DNA from: Nocardia sp. BSTN01 | Lineage (GTDB): Bacteria > Actinomycetota > Actinomycetes > Mycobacteriales > Mycobacteriaceae | Assembly (NCBI RefSeq): GCF_015354405.1 | Contig: NZ_JADKYP010000025.1 | Span: 1-64,000, forward strand | DNA: 64,000 bases | Direction of reading: 5' to 3' | Made by a program: the position numbers and the translations under genes | Shown here: positions 22,115 through 31,419 of the stretch, in pieces | Layout of the letters: the number at the start of each line of letters is the position of its first letter | Position numbering within the stretch: the first letter of the stretch is position 1 | Notes under the pieces: generated by a model | Told to the model about the DNA's origin: nothing | The model's input: the letters and a program-made list of their open reading frames with translations, nothing else | The model's database searches: none

Positions 22115-22739
22115 ACATTCTGCGGGCCGGGTCGATGGAAGTCCCTCGTGCCGATCTGCCGCTCAGTTCGCTCATTGTCTCACGGGCATATGCGCATCAA
22201 AACATGTGTATGCGGCATTTCGGGGGCGAGCCCGACTTCGCCGGTAGCGGCAACTTTCACAAGAAATGCATCGACAGGGCTGACTCAAAGCACAGCACTC
22301 CGTACCGCACGGGGAGGTGCAGCGAATTGCCTTCGGGGCGGTGCGGACTCGGGGAGGGCGCGTCGACGTTGTCGAATGCGTCCGTTTCGGTCACCATGTG
22401 AACCGCATCACGCTACGGTGAATCCGCTTGGCCCACAATCGAAGAGGTTTGCCATGTGGAGCATCGCCGTTCTGTCGGTCATCGCCGCCGCGCTCATCGC
22501 CGCCGGATTTTCCGCCGGGTTCCCGGACAAGTAGTCCGCAGGATATTGCGGGTTCGCATCGGGCGCTGAGGATTTCGGCCTCGGGAACCGAAGCGAGCTC
22601 ACCCTGAATGGCCGCGCGGGTGCGGAGGGCGGGGGAGTGTGACACCGACGCCCCGATACTGTGCGGCCGGTTGAGTATCTATCCGTGGATACGAATCATT
22701 CGATGGTGCAGGGAAATACGCGGATCCTGCCCTGGGTGA
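22115..22739. other. intergenic region with one short gene candidate
   Basis: Apart from the 26-codon gene at 22454-22534 listed separately, nothing protein-like is seen. Longer open frames cross the region but have no ribosome site and mixed composition. Confidence 0.4.
22454..22534 (+). CDS. candidate 26-residue single-pass membrane peptide
   Basis: An ATG at 22454 with AAGAGG at 22442-22447 (6-nt spacing) opens 26 codons and a TAG. Residues 4-19 are almost entirely Ile, Ala, Leu and Val, long enough for one membrane helix, and the end is polar (FPDK). No arginines or lysines precede the helix, so orientation is unclear. It follows der by about 380 nt and precedes a convergent TetR gene. 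It could be a small regulatory membrane protein or a toxin-like peptide; it may also be chance. No homologue is recognised. Confidence 0.4.
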   Translation: MWSIAVLSVIAAALIAAGFSAGFPDK

Positions 22740-23342
22740 TCATGCGGAGTCCTCAGTCTCGAGCCGGTCGGCGACGAAGCGGATCGCTCGGGCGAGATCA
22801 CGTCCGCGCGGCGTGCTTTCCGCGTCGATCAGCTGGTGCGCCGCCAATCCAGTGAGCAGTACCTGATACAGCGCGCCGACCGCTTCGGTATCGGTGGTCG
22901 GAGGTGTGGCGCGCGCGGCTCCCTCGGGGGGTTCATCGAATCCCTCGATCAGTCGTGCGAGGCCTGCGCGTGCCTCGCCGAGGTTCTCGGCCAGCCGGTC
23001 TCGGATCTCCGGGTGGGCCAGAGCGTCGAAGGTGGCCGACCAGAGGCCGCGGTGGGTGGCGAGGCTGTCGATCACCGCGTCCCACCGAGCCTCGAATCGC
23101 CCTGTCGACGGCGATGTCGCCGGTGGTGAATCCGCCACGGCGCCGGCCAATTCCGTTCCCCAGTCGCGGGTGGCCTGGGCCAGCGCCTCACCGAGCAGCG
23201 CCTCCTTGGATCCGAAGTGGTAGCCGATCGCGGCCATGCTCACACCGGCCGCGGTGGAGATATCGCGCACCGTCGTCCGGTCGTATCCCTTGTCGAACAG
23301 GCATTGCCGGGCGCCGGCCAGCAGATCCTCACGATTTCCCAT
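22740..23342 (-). CDS. TetR-family transcriptional regulator
   Basis: The 200-residue protein has the TetR N-terminal helix-turn-helix at about residues 5-50 (REDLLAGARQCLFDKGYDRTTVRDISTAAGVSMAAIGYHFGSKEALLGEAL). The helical C-terminal part is the ligand-binding and dimerisation domain. It is divergent from the FAD monooxygenase gene with 73 nt between starts, and two overlapping inverted repeats lie between, so it probably represses itself and that gene until a ligand binds. The ATG at 23342 is the only start consistent with the domain. Confidence 0.9.
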   Translation of the reverse strand: MGNREDLLAGARQCLFDKGYDRTTVRDISTAAGVSMAAIGYHFGSKEALLGEALAQATRDWGTELAGAVADSPPATSPSTGRFEARWDAVIDSLATHRGLWSATFDALAHPEIRDRLAENLGEARAGLARLIEGFDEPPEGAARATPPTTDTEAVGALYQVLLTGLAAHQLIDAESTPRGRDLARAIRFVADRLETEDSA

Positions 23343-23371
23343 GTCCGACAGAGTAGCGCATTCGCCTTAGA

Positions 23372-23395
23372 CAAACGTCTTGCGCGTTTGCGCAA
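23372..23395. promoter_or_regulatory. candidate TetR operator
   Basis: Two overlapping inverted repeats: CAAACG-N7-CGTTTG at 23372-23390 and TTGCGC-N4-GCGCAA at 23380-23395. They sit 20-45 nt upstream of the monooxygenase ATG and 30-53 nt upstream of the tetR ATG, where they could block both promoters. Confidence 0.55.
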
Positions 23396-23415
23396 ATTCG
23401 CTGTACGGTTCTGCC

Positions 23416-24645
23416 ATGCAGCAGACGAGCAACACCACAATCCTGATCAGCGGCGCGAGCATCGCGGGCCCGGCTCTCGCGTTCTGGCTGGCCCGGTACG
23501 GTTTCGAGCCGACGATCGTGGAGAAGGCCCCGGCGTTGCGGGCCGGCGGCCAGGCCATCGACGTGCTGGGCACGGCCACCGAGGTGGTTCGACGGATGGG
23601 TCTGCTGGACCGGGTGCACGAACGCGGCACCGGCAAGCGCGGCACCTCCTATGTCGACGCCGGCGGGCGGGTGCGCGCCAGTATCGACAGCGAGACCTTC
23701 AACGGTGTCGGCGCGGACGGCGACACCGAGATCCAGCGCGGCGATCTGGCGGAGGTGCTGTACGAGGCGACGCGCGACGACGTCGAGTATCTGTTCGGCG
23801 ATTCGATCACCGCGCTCACTCAGGACGAGGGCGGCGTGCGCGTGAACTTCGAGAATGCGGCACCGCGCACATTCGACCTGGTGATCGGCGCCGACGGCGT
23901 GCATTCGAACACGCGCAAGCTGGTGTTCGGGCCGGAGTCGCGGTTCCTGCGCCACATGGGTTACTACATCTCGATCTACACGATCCCCAATGTGCTGGAC
24001 CTGGACCATTGGGAACTCGACTACAACTCGCCCGGCAAGATCGCCGGCAGCTACAGCGCACGATCGAACACCGAGGCGAAGGCGATCTTCGCGTGGGCCT
24101 CGGACCGGCTCGACTACGACTACCGCGACACCGCCCGCCAGCGCGAAATTCTCACCGAGACCTTCGCCGGTGAGGGCTGGGAGGTGCCGACGCTGCTCGA
24201 GCATCTGCCCGCGGCGCCGGACTTCTACTTCGATGCGATGGCTCAGATCCGGATGCAGACATGGTCGTCGGGCCGGGTCGCGCTGGTCGGCGACGCCGGT
24301 TACTGCGCGTCGCCACTGTCAGGGCAGGGCGCGGATCTGTCGCTGGTCGGCGCCTATGTACTGGCTGCCGAACTGGCCGCGGCTCGTGGTGATCACCGCG
24401 CGGCGTTCGCGCGCTACGAGGAACGGATGCGACCGATGGCCGACGCCTGTCAGAAGTTCGCCGAGGGTGTCGGCGCGTGGTACGCGCCCAGCAGCAAGGC
24501 GATGATCGGGTTCCGCAACCTCAACGTGCGGATGCTGCGCTACCTGCCGTGGCGCGGACTGATCGGCGGAGCGCCGCAGAAGGTCGCGCGCACGATCTCG
24601 CTGGACGATCCCGAAACGCGGACGCCGGACACCTCCGCCGCGTGA
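23416..24645 (+). CDS. FAD-dependent monooxygenase
   Basis: The 409-residue protein is a class A flavoprotein monooxygenase (PHBH fold). The FAD-binding start is ILISGASIAGPALAFWLARYGF near residue 9, with GASIAG in place of the usual GxGxxG, and the second FAD motif is VGDAGYCASPLSGQGADLSLVGAY near residue 292; LVIGADGVHSNTRK is the DG motif. Relatives hydroxylate aromatic substrates or inactivate tetracycline or rifampicin, so detoxification controlled by the divergent TetR is plausible (inference). ATG at 23416 begins the domain; the earlier in-frame ATG at 23380 lies inside the operator. Confidence 0.9.
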   Translation: MQQTSNTTILISGASIAGPALAFWLARYGFEPTIVEKAPALRAGGQAIDVLGTATEVVRRMGLLDRVHERGTGKRGTSYVDAGGRVRASIDSETFNGVGADGDTEIQRGDLAEVLYEATRDDVEYLFGDSITALTQDEGGVRVNFENAAPRTFDLVIGADGVHSNTRKLVFGPESRFLRHMGYYISIYTIPNVLDLDHWELDYNSPGKIAGSYSARSNTEAKAIFAWASDRLDYDYRDTARQREILTETFAGEGWEVPTLLEHLPAAPDFYFDAMAQIRMQTWSSGRVALVGDAGYCASPLSGQGADLSLVGAYVLAAELAAARGDHRAAFARYEERMRPMADACQKFAEGVGAWYAPSSKAMIGFRNLNVRMLRYLPWRGLIGGAPQKVARTISLDDPETRTPDTSAA

Positions 24646-24858
24646 CCGTTCGGCAGGTATGTCTGTTATGCGAAACCGATCGGTCGGAAATAAACATCAC
24701 ATTTCAGTAACGGTGCCGGACGGGGGGTCGATACGGGCGTGACACGCGCAGTGTGGCGGACACCGGCGAGGCGGGGGTTCGGGGCGGCGGCACTGGGCAC
24801 CGTCGCGGCCGGGCGGGGGCACGGCCCGCCGCGTTCGATCACGAAAGGTTGCTGTGAC

Positions 24859-25920
24859 ATGCGACGATTGCGTCGGCAGAGATCCGGCCGCTCCGGTGCG
24901 ACGCCGGGGCGGACCCTGCTCGCCTTGGCCCTGGCTCTGTTCGTACCGCTGACCGCGGCGGTATCGGGCCAGCTCCCGCGGGCCACGGCGGCCTTCGACC
25001 CTTCCGGCTTCGACTTCTGGGTCGATTCGAGTATGGGGCCGGTCAAATCGCGCGTCTTCCGCGCCGCCGACGGCAATACCGACCGCGTCGTCTACGCCCT
25101 CGACGGCATGCGCGCTCGCGAGGACCTCAACGGCTGGGAGATCGAGACCGATATCGCCCGCCTGCTGACCTCGTGGAATATCAACGTGGTGATGCCGGTC
25201 GGCGGTCAGTCCAGCTTCTACGCGGACTGGAACGCGCCCTCCAGCTTCCTCGGCGTCGCGCCGGGCTCGGGCTCCTCGTCCGGTTCGACATCGGGATCTG
25301 GTGCGCTGCAGGCGTTTTCGGCCGGGCCGGGCAAGTCCTACACCTACAAGTGGGAAACCTTCCTGACGCAGAACCTGCGCGACGCGCTGCGCGACCGCCT
25401 GGGATTCCGGGCCGACCGCAACGGCGTCTTCGGCCTGTCGATGGGCGGTAGTGCCGCGCTGACCCTGGCCGCCTACCATCCCGACCAGTTCAGCTTCGCC
25501 GGCTCCTTCTCCGGGTACCTCAACATCTCGGCGCCGGGTATGCGCGAGGCGATCCGTGTCGCGATGCTCGATGCCGGCGGCTACAACGTCGATGCGATGG
25601 CTCCGCCGTGGGGCCCGCAGTGGCTGCGGATGGACCCGTTCGTCTTCGCGCCCAGGCTGATTCAGAACCACACGCGACTGTGGATCTCGGCCGGCAGCGG
25701 CATCCCCACCGCCACCGACGGGCCGAATATGGGCACCGTCAACGGCATGGGACTCGAGGCCCTGGCGCTGGTGAACACCCGCGCATTCCAGGTACGGATG
25801 GCGTCCCTGGGCGCGCAGAACATCGCCTACGACTTCCCGGCCGCGGGCATCCACGCCTGGAACAACTGGCGTGACGAGGTGTACCGGATGGCTCCGGACC
25901 TGTCGGCGAACATCGGCTGA
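24859..25920 (+). CDS. secreted antigen-85-like mycolyltransferase/esterase
   Basis: The 353-residue protein has a signal peptide (LLALALALFVPLTAAVSG, cleavage near residue 45) and an alpha/beta hydrolase domain of the antigen 85 type, which transfers mycolic acids onto arabinogalactan or trehalose. Visible are YALDGMRAREDLNGWE, the nucleophile elbow GLSMGGSAALTLA, and the catalytic His in FPAAGIHAWNNW. A Gly/Ser-rich loop (GSGSSSGSTSGSG) follows NAPSSFLG and is longer than in mycobacterial antigen 85. ATG at 24859 follows GAAAGG at 24843-24848; in-frame upstream codons look non-coding. Presence implies a mycolic-acid-bearing envelope. Confidence 0.9.
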   Translation: MRRLRRQRSGRSGATPGRTLLALALALFVPLTAAVSGQLPRATAAFDPSGFDFWVDSSMGPVKSRVFRAADGNTDRVVYALDGMRAREDLNGWEIETDIARLLTSWNINVVMPVGGQSSFYADWNAPSSFLGVAPGSGSSSGSTSGSGALQAFSAGPGKSYTYKWETFLTQNLRDALRDRLGFRADRNGVFGLSMGGSAALTLAAYHPDQFSFAGSFSGYLNISAPGMREAIRVAMLDAGGYNVDAMAPPWGPQWLRMDPFVFAPRLIQNHTRLWISAGSGIPTATDGPNMGTVNGMGLEALALVNTRAFQVRMASLGAQNIAYDFPAAGIHAWNNWRDEVYRMAPDLSANIG

Positions 25921-26600
25921 CACGGGTTCGCCGACGTTTTCCTCTGCGGATCGTCGGCAATCCGGGTCGGGACCGCCACCCGGTGGCGATGTCGGGAGGC
26001 AAAGGCCCATGACGGGAGCGCAGCGGTGGTCATGGTCGAAGATACTGGGCCCCGGTGGCCCGCCGGCCGTGATCTTCCCGCTCGCTGCTGGACGACCTGC
26101 TCGCGACCACCTGGCGAATACCCTCATATTCCAGCTCTTTTCGCCCACCTCGACACCGGGCGGCTATTTCCGGGTGCTGCCGGCGTCGACGGTGAGTGGC
26201 AGACCGGTGATGTGGCGCGCCTCGAGCTTGCCGCGAATCCTGGTGATGCAGAACAACTTCGGCTTCACACCGGGGCGTGCGGACCGGAGCCGGCGGCATC
26301 GAAACCTGCCGGCGGGTGAGGACCGACCGGTGTGACGGCGTGCCGGTCGAACCCTTTCATCCGCATGGATTTCCGGAGTTGAGCGCGACTCCGAAGATGT
26401 GGCCCAGCCGCTCTCCTTCGAACAAGAGCAGGAACAAGCCGTAGTACACATCGAGCATCAGAGCATTGTGCACCGCCGCGGTGTCGTACGGCGTCGAGAT
26501 GCGCGAGTTCGGTCCCACTGAGCGGGTTCGGTGATATTCGGACCACCCGGGATGTGACACGGTTCACGCCATCTTGTTCACCTGTTACTCCGGAGGGCAC
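25921..26600. other. 680-nt stretch without a supported gene
   Basis: Nothing convincing on either strand. A minus-strand open frame at 26357-26560 contains a protein-like stretch (HNALMLDVYYGLFLLLFE) but no ribosome site; it may be a gene remnant. The MFS gene's ribosome site (GGAGG, 26592-26596) closes the region. Confidence 0.4.
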
Positions 26601-28214
26601 ATGTCCACCTCCCTCGAAGCGACGACACCGTCGGAGCCGGTCGATACGACCGGCCGACTCGACGGTGCGTCCAAGCTGCGTATCTTTACCGTGCTCGCGG
26701 TGATCGTGCTGTTCACCGAGGTCGCCCCCATGCAATTCGTCATGGTGTCGGCGGCACTGCGCCAGATCGCGCCGACCTTCCCCGACCAGGGCGCGAACAT
26801 CAACTGGGCGATCATCATCTTCGGCGTCATCGGCGCCGCGGCCTCACCGCTCATCGGCAAGATGAGCGACATCTGGGGCAAGAAGCGGATGTTCATGCTC
26901 TGCGGGGTGTTGTTCCTGATCGGCTGCGCGCTGTGCGCGATCACCAGCAACTGGATACTGTTCCTGCTCGGCCGAGGTCTGCAGGCCACCGCGATCGCCA
27001 CCGCGGTGATCTCCTACGGCCTGATCCGCGACCTCATGCCGCGCAAATATGTGCCGATCGGGCTGGGTGTGGCCTCCACCGGCCTGGGCGTTTCGGCCGT
27101 GGCCGGACCGCTGATCGGCGGCTACATCGTCGATCACCACAGCTGGCGGGCGATCTTCTGGTTCCTGTTCGTCTTCACCGTGATCATGCTGCCGCTGGTC
27201 GCGCTGATCGTGCCGGAGTCGCGGCTGCGCACGCCGCAGCGGCTGGACTTCATCGGTGCGGTGCTGCTGGCCGCGGGCGCGGTGCTGACGCTGATCTACC
27301 TGGACAAGGGTCAGGATTGGGGGTGGGCGAAGCCGTCCACACTCGCCTGGCTGGTCGGCGGGCTGGTGCTGCTGGCCGCTTTCCCGATCGTGGAAATGCG
27401 TGTGCGGCAACCGATCATGGATATGAAGCTGCTGTTCCACCCGCGGGTGAGTGTGGTGCTGTTCGTCGCGCTGCTGGCGTCGTTCACGATCGGATACCAG
27501 GGTTATGCGGTGGGGTACATGACCCAGTCACCGCCCGCCGCGGACGTCACCGCCGGTGTCGTGCAGGGCACGCTCGCCGAGATCCACGCCCAGACCGGGC
27601 AGATGTTGCCGGCGCAGGCCGTTCAGGTGAGCCTGAATCCGGGCTACACCTACGGCGACAATCTGACGCTGCTCGGATATGCGGTGCACGTGGCCCTGGC
27701 GCAGGCGGTGATCGGCATGATCGCCGGACTGATCGGCGGCTTCTGGATTCGCCGCTCCGGTGCCCGGATGCCGCTGATGTCGGCGCTGGTGGTGATGGTG
27801 CTCAGCGGGCTGGCCTATGCGGTCCTCGATCACGGCTGGAGTGTGATCGCGCTGATCAGCGCCGTGTACGGCCTCGCCTTCGGCTTGTACTACGCCTCGA
27901 CGCCGAACCTCATCGTGGAGGGCGTCCCGGCCGAACAGCAGGGCATCAGCGCGGGCATGCTCGGGGTGATGCAGTCGATGGGCGCCGCGATCGGCATCGC
28001 GGTGGCGACCGCCTTCCTCAACGCCAATCCGGTGCGCGCCGATATCTCGGTGGCGGGAAATCATGTGGCCACCAAGGAGATTCCGCTGTTGTTCGCCGAC
28101 CGCGGATACGAGCTGGGTTTCTACTTCGTGGCCGTATCCGCGGCGATCGCGCTCGTGGGTGTCGTGTTCATGAAGCACGGTCGCAGCGCGGCCACCGGTG
28201 GTACCGCGTACTGA
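26601..28214 (+). CDS. MFS drug-efflux transporter, DHA2 type
   Basis: The 537-residue integral membrane protein shows about 14 hydrophobic helices, as in the EmrB/QacA (DHA2) proton-antiporter family. The family loop GKMSDIWGKKRMFMLCG (motif A) lies near residue 90, and GVASTGLGVSAVAGPLIGGYIVD (motif C, antiporter signature) near residue 160. A polar insertion between helices (about 315-350, SPPAADVTAGVVQG) is an extracytoplasmic loop. ATG at 26601 has GGAGG at 26592-26596; an ATG 27 nt earlier is less likely. Substrates are not deducible; no regulator is adjacent. Confidence 0.9.
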   Translation: MSTSLEATTPSEPVDTTGRLDGASKLRIFTVLAVIVLFTEVAPMQFVMVSAALRQIAPTFPDQGANINWAIIIFGVIGAAASPLIGKMSDIWGKKRMFMLCGVLFLIGCALCAITSNWILFLLGRGLQATAIATAVISYGLIRDLMPRKYVPIGLGVASTGLGVSAVAGPLIGGYIVDHHSWRAIFWFLFVFTVIMLPLVALIVPESRLRTPQRLDFIGAVLLAAGAVLTLIYLDKGQDWGWAKPSTLAWLVGGLVLLAAFPIVEMRVRQPIMDMKLLFHPRVSVVLFVALLASFTIGYQGYAVGYMTQSPPAADVTAGVVQGTLAEIHAQTGQMLPAQAVQVSLNPGYTYGDNLTLLGYAVHVALAQAVIGMIAGLIGGFWIRRSGARMPLMSALVVMVLSGLAYAVLDHGWSVIALISAVYGLAFGLYYASTPNLIVEGVPAEQQGISAGMLGVMQSMGAAIGIAVATAFLNANPVRADISVAGNHVATKEIPLLFADRGYELGFYFVAVSAAIALVGVVFMKHGRSAATGGTAY

Positions 28215-28225
28215 TTCCGGGCTGA

Positions 28226-28271
28226 ACGCGGGCGGTGCGGTGACCGGCGACGGCCACCGCACCGCCCGCGT
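28226..28271. terminator. bidirectional terminator between convergent genes
   Basis: Arms at 28226-28242 and 28255-28271 (ACGCGGGCGGTGCGGTG and its exact complement) form a 17-bp perfect stem with a 12-nt loop. It lies between the MFS stop and the stop of the GGDEF-EAL gene on the other strand. Confidence 0.85.
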
Positions 28272-28280
28272 GCGTAAAGA

Positions 28281-30503
28281 TCAGCGGCCGTGCGGATTCG
28301 GCAGCGAGCCCGGCAGCTCGAGCGGCAGCGACCCGGGCTCGACGAGTTCGCGCGCGAGCAGATCCGCGATCACGTCGGCGTGCACCGGATGGTGGAAGTA
28401 CCAGCCCTGGGCGGTATCGCACTGCAGTCCGAGCAGCCGATCGGCCTGATGCCGGGTCTCCACACATTCGGCGGTCACGCTCAGACCCAGATCGTGGCTG
28501 AGGTCGATGATCGTCTCCAGGATCAGCAGATCGCTGCGGCCGACCGTGCCGGCATTGCGGATGCGGTGGATGAACGGCCCGGCCAGTTTCACCACGTGCA
28601 GCGGAAGCTGGCCCAGATAGGCGAGATTGGAATAGCCGGTACCGAAATCGTCGATGGCGATGCGGATTCCGGATTCGGCGAGGGTGTGCAGCGCCTGCAG
28701 GGGCCGCCCGATCGCATGCATGAAGGTGCGCTCGGTGAGTTCCAATTGCAGCCGGTCCGGCGGTATTCCGGTGTCGGCCACGATCTTCTGCACCCGCTCC
28801 AGCCAGGCCGGATCGGCGACCTCTTCGGCCGAGACGTTCACACTGACCACCGGCGCCTGGTCGCCGAAGCGGTCACACCAGCGCCGTCCCTCCCGGCACG
28901 CCTGCTCGAGCACCACCGTGCCGAGCGCGATGATGTGGCCGCCGCCCTCGGCCAGGTCGATGAACCGTGCGGGACTGAGGATTCCCAGCTGGGGGTGGTG
29001 CCAGCGCACCAGCGCCTCCACCGCGACCGGCCGATGGTCGCCGAGATCCACGATCGGCTGGTAGTCGAGGAAGAATTCGCCGCGGGCCAGCGCGCCCGGG
29101 AGGTCGGCGAGCAGTTCGGCGCGGGTGTGCTCGCGGCGGCGCCGGCTGGGATCGAAGACCGCGTAGCGGCCGCGGCCGTCGGTCTTGGCCCAGTACATCG
29201 TGGAATCGGCGGCCTGCAGTAGCTCTTCGGTGGTGGTTTCGGCGGCCTGTTCGGAGATGACGCCGATACTGACCCCGATCCGCAACCGGTGCCCGTCGAT
29301 GTCGAACGGGACGGTGAACGCGTCGAGCACCGTGCGGGCCAGATCGATCAGTTCGCGCCGGCGGCGGGTGCGGGGTACCAGGATGACGAATTCGTCGCCG
29401 CCCATGCGGGCCACCAGATTGTTCTCCCCGACCGCGCAGGCGCACAGCCGGGCCGCCGCGCGGGTGAGCAGTTCGTCGCCGATGGAATGGCCGAAGGTGT
29501 CGTTGACGGCCTTGAAATGGTCGAGGTCGACGTAGCACAGGCCGACGCGGGCGTCCGGGTCGGCGAAGGCTTCGGTGAGGGCGTCGAAGAACCGGGACCG
29601 GTTGGCCAGCCCGGTGAGCGGATCGTGGTGGGCGCGGTAGCTCAGTCGCTCGCGCAGCTCGCGCTGTTCGGAGATGTCCTCGACCAGCACCAGCGTGTAC
29701 TGCGGCCGGCCGTGATCGTCGCGGATCAGTGAGACGTTGATATTGGTCCACACGGTGTGCCCGTCGCGATGGCGATACGCCTTCTCCATCTGCGCATGCT
29801 CGTGATCGCCGCGCAGCACACCCGCGTACAGCTCCCACATGCCCGGCGGATCGTCGGGGTGGGTGAGGTCGGTGACCTCGAGTTCGTACATCTGTTCCGG
29901 TTCGTAGCCGAGCATGGCGGCGAACGCGTTGTTGACTTCGATGATCCGGCCGGTCATATCCGACAGCCCCGTGCCGATCCCGGCCTGGGAGAACACGGCC
30001 CGCAATCGGGCCTCACTGGCACGCAACTGTTCCTCCACCACACTGCGCGCCGCGATATCGGCGGTGCGCACACTTTCCTGTTCGCTGAGCAGCCAGGTCC
30101 GGAACGCTCGCACGTAACCGCCGGCGAAGGCGCCGATCAATTCCGCGGCCCGGCCGGAGGCGATGTCGAGTTCGGCGAAGTAGGTGGCCAGCACCGTCAT
30201 GGTGCGGCCGAGAACCTCGTCGCCGACGAAATGAGCGCGGGCCAGATCGCCGCCCAGTTCGGCGACCCGCGCGGTACCGCCGGAGTCGGCGGCGTCGATC
30301 AACCCCCGGGCGAGGGTGAGCAGCAACTGGTGGGCCTCGGAAACGCTCATGGGTACGACGTGATCGCGGACCCCGCCGCCGAGCGCCGCTGCCCATCGGT
30401 GCGCCAGGTCGGCGTGCGGACCGTGGTGTTCGGACCCATCCCACGCCATGTCGATGATGGTAGCCGGGGCGTGGACTTCGTGTGAACCGCGGGAGTTTCG
30501 CAC
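28281..30503 (-). CDS. PAS-GGDEF-EAL cyclic-di-GMP protein
   Basis: The protein of about 740 residues has an N-terminal helical sensor region (about 20-165), a PAS/PAC domain (about 168-290, IIEVNNAFAAMLGYEPEQM and YTLVLVEDISEQRELRERL), a GGDEF domain with intact RMGGDEFVIL near residue 370, and an EAL domain with EALVRWHHP near 495, IAIDDFGTGYSNLAYL near 635 and TAECVETRHQADRL near 690. Both catalytic motifs are intact, so it may make and degrade cyclic-di-GMP; no RxxD inhibitory site precedes GGDEF. An alternative start is ATG at 30449 (MAWDGSEHHG). It is cytosolic, with no membrane helix. Confidence 0.9.
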   Translation of the reverse strand: MRNSRGSHEVHAPATIIDMAWDGSEHHGPHADLAHRWAAALGGGVRDHVVPMSVSEAHQLLLTLARGLIDAADSGGTARVAELGGDLARAHFVGDEVLGRTMTVLATYFAELDIASGRAAELIGAFAGGYVRAFRTWLLSEQESVRTADIAARSVVEEQLRASEARLRAVFSQAGIGTGLSDMTGRIIEVNNAFAAMLGYEPEQMYELEVTDLTHPDDPPGMWELYAGVLRGDHEHAQMEKAYRHRDGHTVWTNINVSLIRDDHGRPQYTLVLVEDISEQRELRERLSYRAHHDPLTGLANRSRFFDALTEAFADPDARVGLCYVDLDHFKAVNDTFGHSIGDELLTRAAARLCACAVGENNLVARMGGDEFVILVPRTRRRRELIDLARTVLDAFTVPFDIDGHRLRIGVSIGVISEQAAETTTEELLQAADSTMYWAKTDGRGRYAVFDPSRRRREHTRAELLADLPGALARGEFFLDYQPIVDLGDHRPVAVEALVRWHHPQLGILSPARFIDLAEGGGHIIALGTVVLEQACREGRRWCDRFGDQAPVVSVNVSAEEVADPAWLERVQKIVADTGIPPDRLQLELTERTFMHAIGRPLQALHTLAESGIRIAIDDFGTGYSNLAYLGQLPLHVVKLAGPFIHRIRNAGTVGRSDLLILETIIDLSHDLGLSVTAECVETRHQADRLLGLQCDTAQGWYFHHPVHADVIADLLARELVEPGSLPLELPGSLPNPHGR

Positions 30504-30565
30504 GTGCGTCGAATACGATTGCGTGGCTTCGCCTTCCGGCGGGGTTCAATTCCTGAGAGGTTGCG

Positions 30566-31372
30566 ATGACCAGACCTAGTTGGGCGCCGGAAGGTATCGA
30601 CCTGGATCGGCCCAGCGCATCCCGGGTCTACGACTTTTTCGTCGGCGGGATGCACAATTTCGAGATCGATCGCACACTGGCACGCCAGATCGAATCGTTC
30701 ACTCCGAATGTCGCCGAAACCATGCGCGCCAATCGAGATCTGTTGCGTCGCTGCGTGCGTCATCTGGTCGACGCCGGTATCACGCAATTCCTGGATCTGG
30801 GCTCGGGTATTCCGACCGTCGGCAATGTGCACGAGGTGGCGCAGGCGCGCAATCCGCAGGCGCGGGTCGTCTACGTCGATATCGATCCGGTGGCGGTGGC
30901 GCACAGCCGGGCGATTCTGGACGGCAACCCGCATGCGGCGGTCGTGCAGGCCGATGTCGCCGAGCCGGACACGATTCTGAACGATCCGCTGGTGCGGGAG
31001 GTGCTGGACTTCGAGCGGCCGATCGCCGTATTGCTCCTGGGAGTACTGCATTTCGTCCCGGACGAGGCCGATCCGGCGGGATGTGTGGCACGGCTGCAGC
31101 AGGCCGTCGCCCCGGGCAGCTATCTGGCGATCACCCATGCCACCGCCGACGGGCAGCCGGTCGAAGTGCTGGAGGCGCAGAAGCTCTCGGGGCGCACCTC
31201 GACCGAGATCGTGCTGCGCGACAGAAACCATATCGCGGGATTCTTCCACGACTGGCCGTTGCTGGAACCAGGACTGGTGCATCTGCCGTTGTGGCGGCCG
31301 GACAATCCGGCGGACGTGGGGGAGCATCCCGAATTCTCCGGGGCCTATGGCGGTTTGGCGTTGCTGAGCTGA
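30566..31372 (+). CDS. SAM-dependent methyltransferase, DUF574 type
   Basis: The 268-residue protein matches the actinobacterial Methyltransf_19 (DUF574) family: SASRVYDFFVGGMHNFEIDRTLA near the N-terminus, ITQFLDLGSGIPTVGNVHEVAQ as the SAM-binding glycine motif, and ARVVYVDIDPVAVAHSRAIL with the acidic ribose-binding residue. It ends with the short family tail EFSGAYGGLALL. Such genes are present in many copies in Nocardia and Streptomyces; substrates are unknown. The ATG at 30566 follows GAGAGG at 30555-30560. It is divergent from the cyclic-di-GMP gene. Confidence 0.88.
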   Translation: MTRPSWAPEGIDLDRPSASRVYDFFVGGMHNFEIDRTLARQIESFTPNVAETMRANRDLLRRCVRHLVDAGITQFLDLGSGIPTVGNVHEVAQARNPQARVVYVDIDPVAVAHSRAILDGNPHAAVVQADVAEPDTILNDPLVREVLDFERPIAVLLLGVLHFVPDEADPAGCVARLQQAVAPGSYLAITHATADGQPVEVLEAQKLSGRTSTEIVLRDRNHIAGFFHDWPLLEPGLVHLPLWRPDNPADVGEHPEFSGAYGGLALLS

Positions 31373-31419
31373 GCACGACTGTAGGGTGTGGACGCCCGTT
31401 TGAATATGGAAGGAATGCG

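Noticed and set aside
26357-26560. Minus-strand frame with DVYYGLFLLLFEGERLG
   Set aside because: Looks partly protein-like but has no ribosome site, no family I recognise, and lies in otherwise dead sequence.
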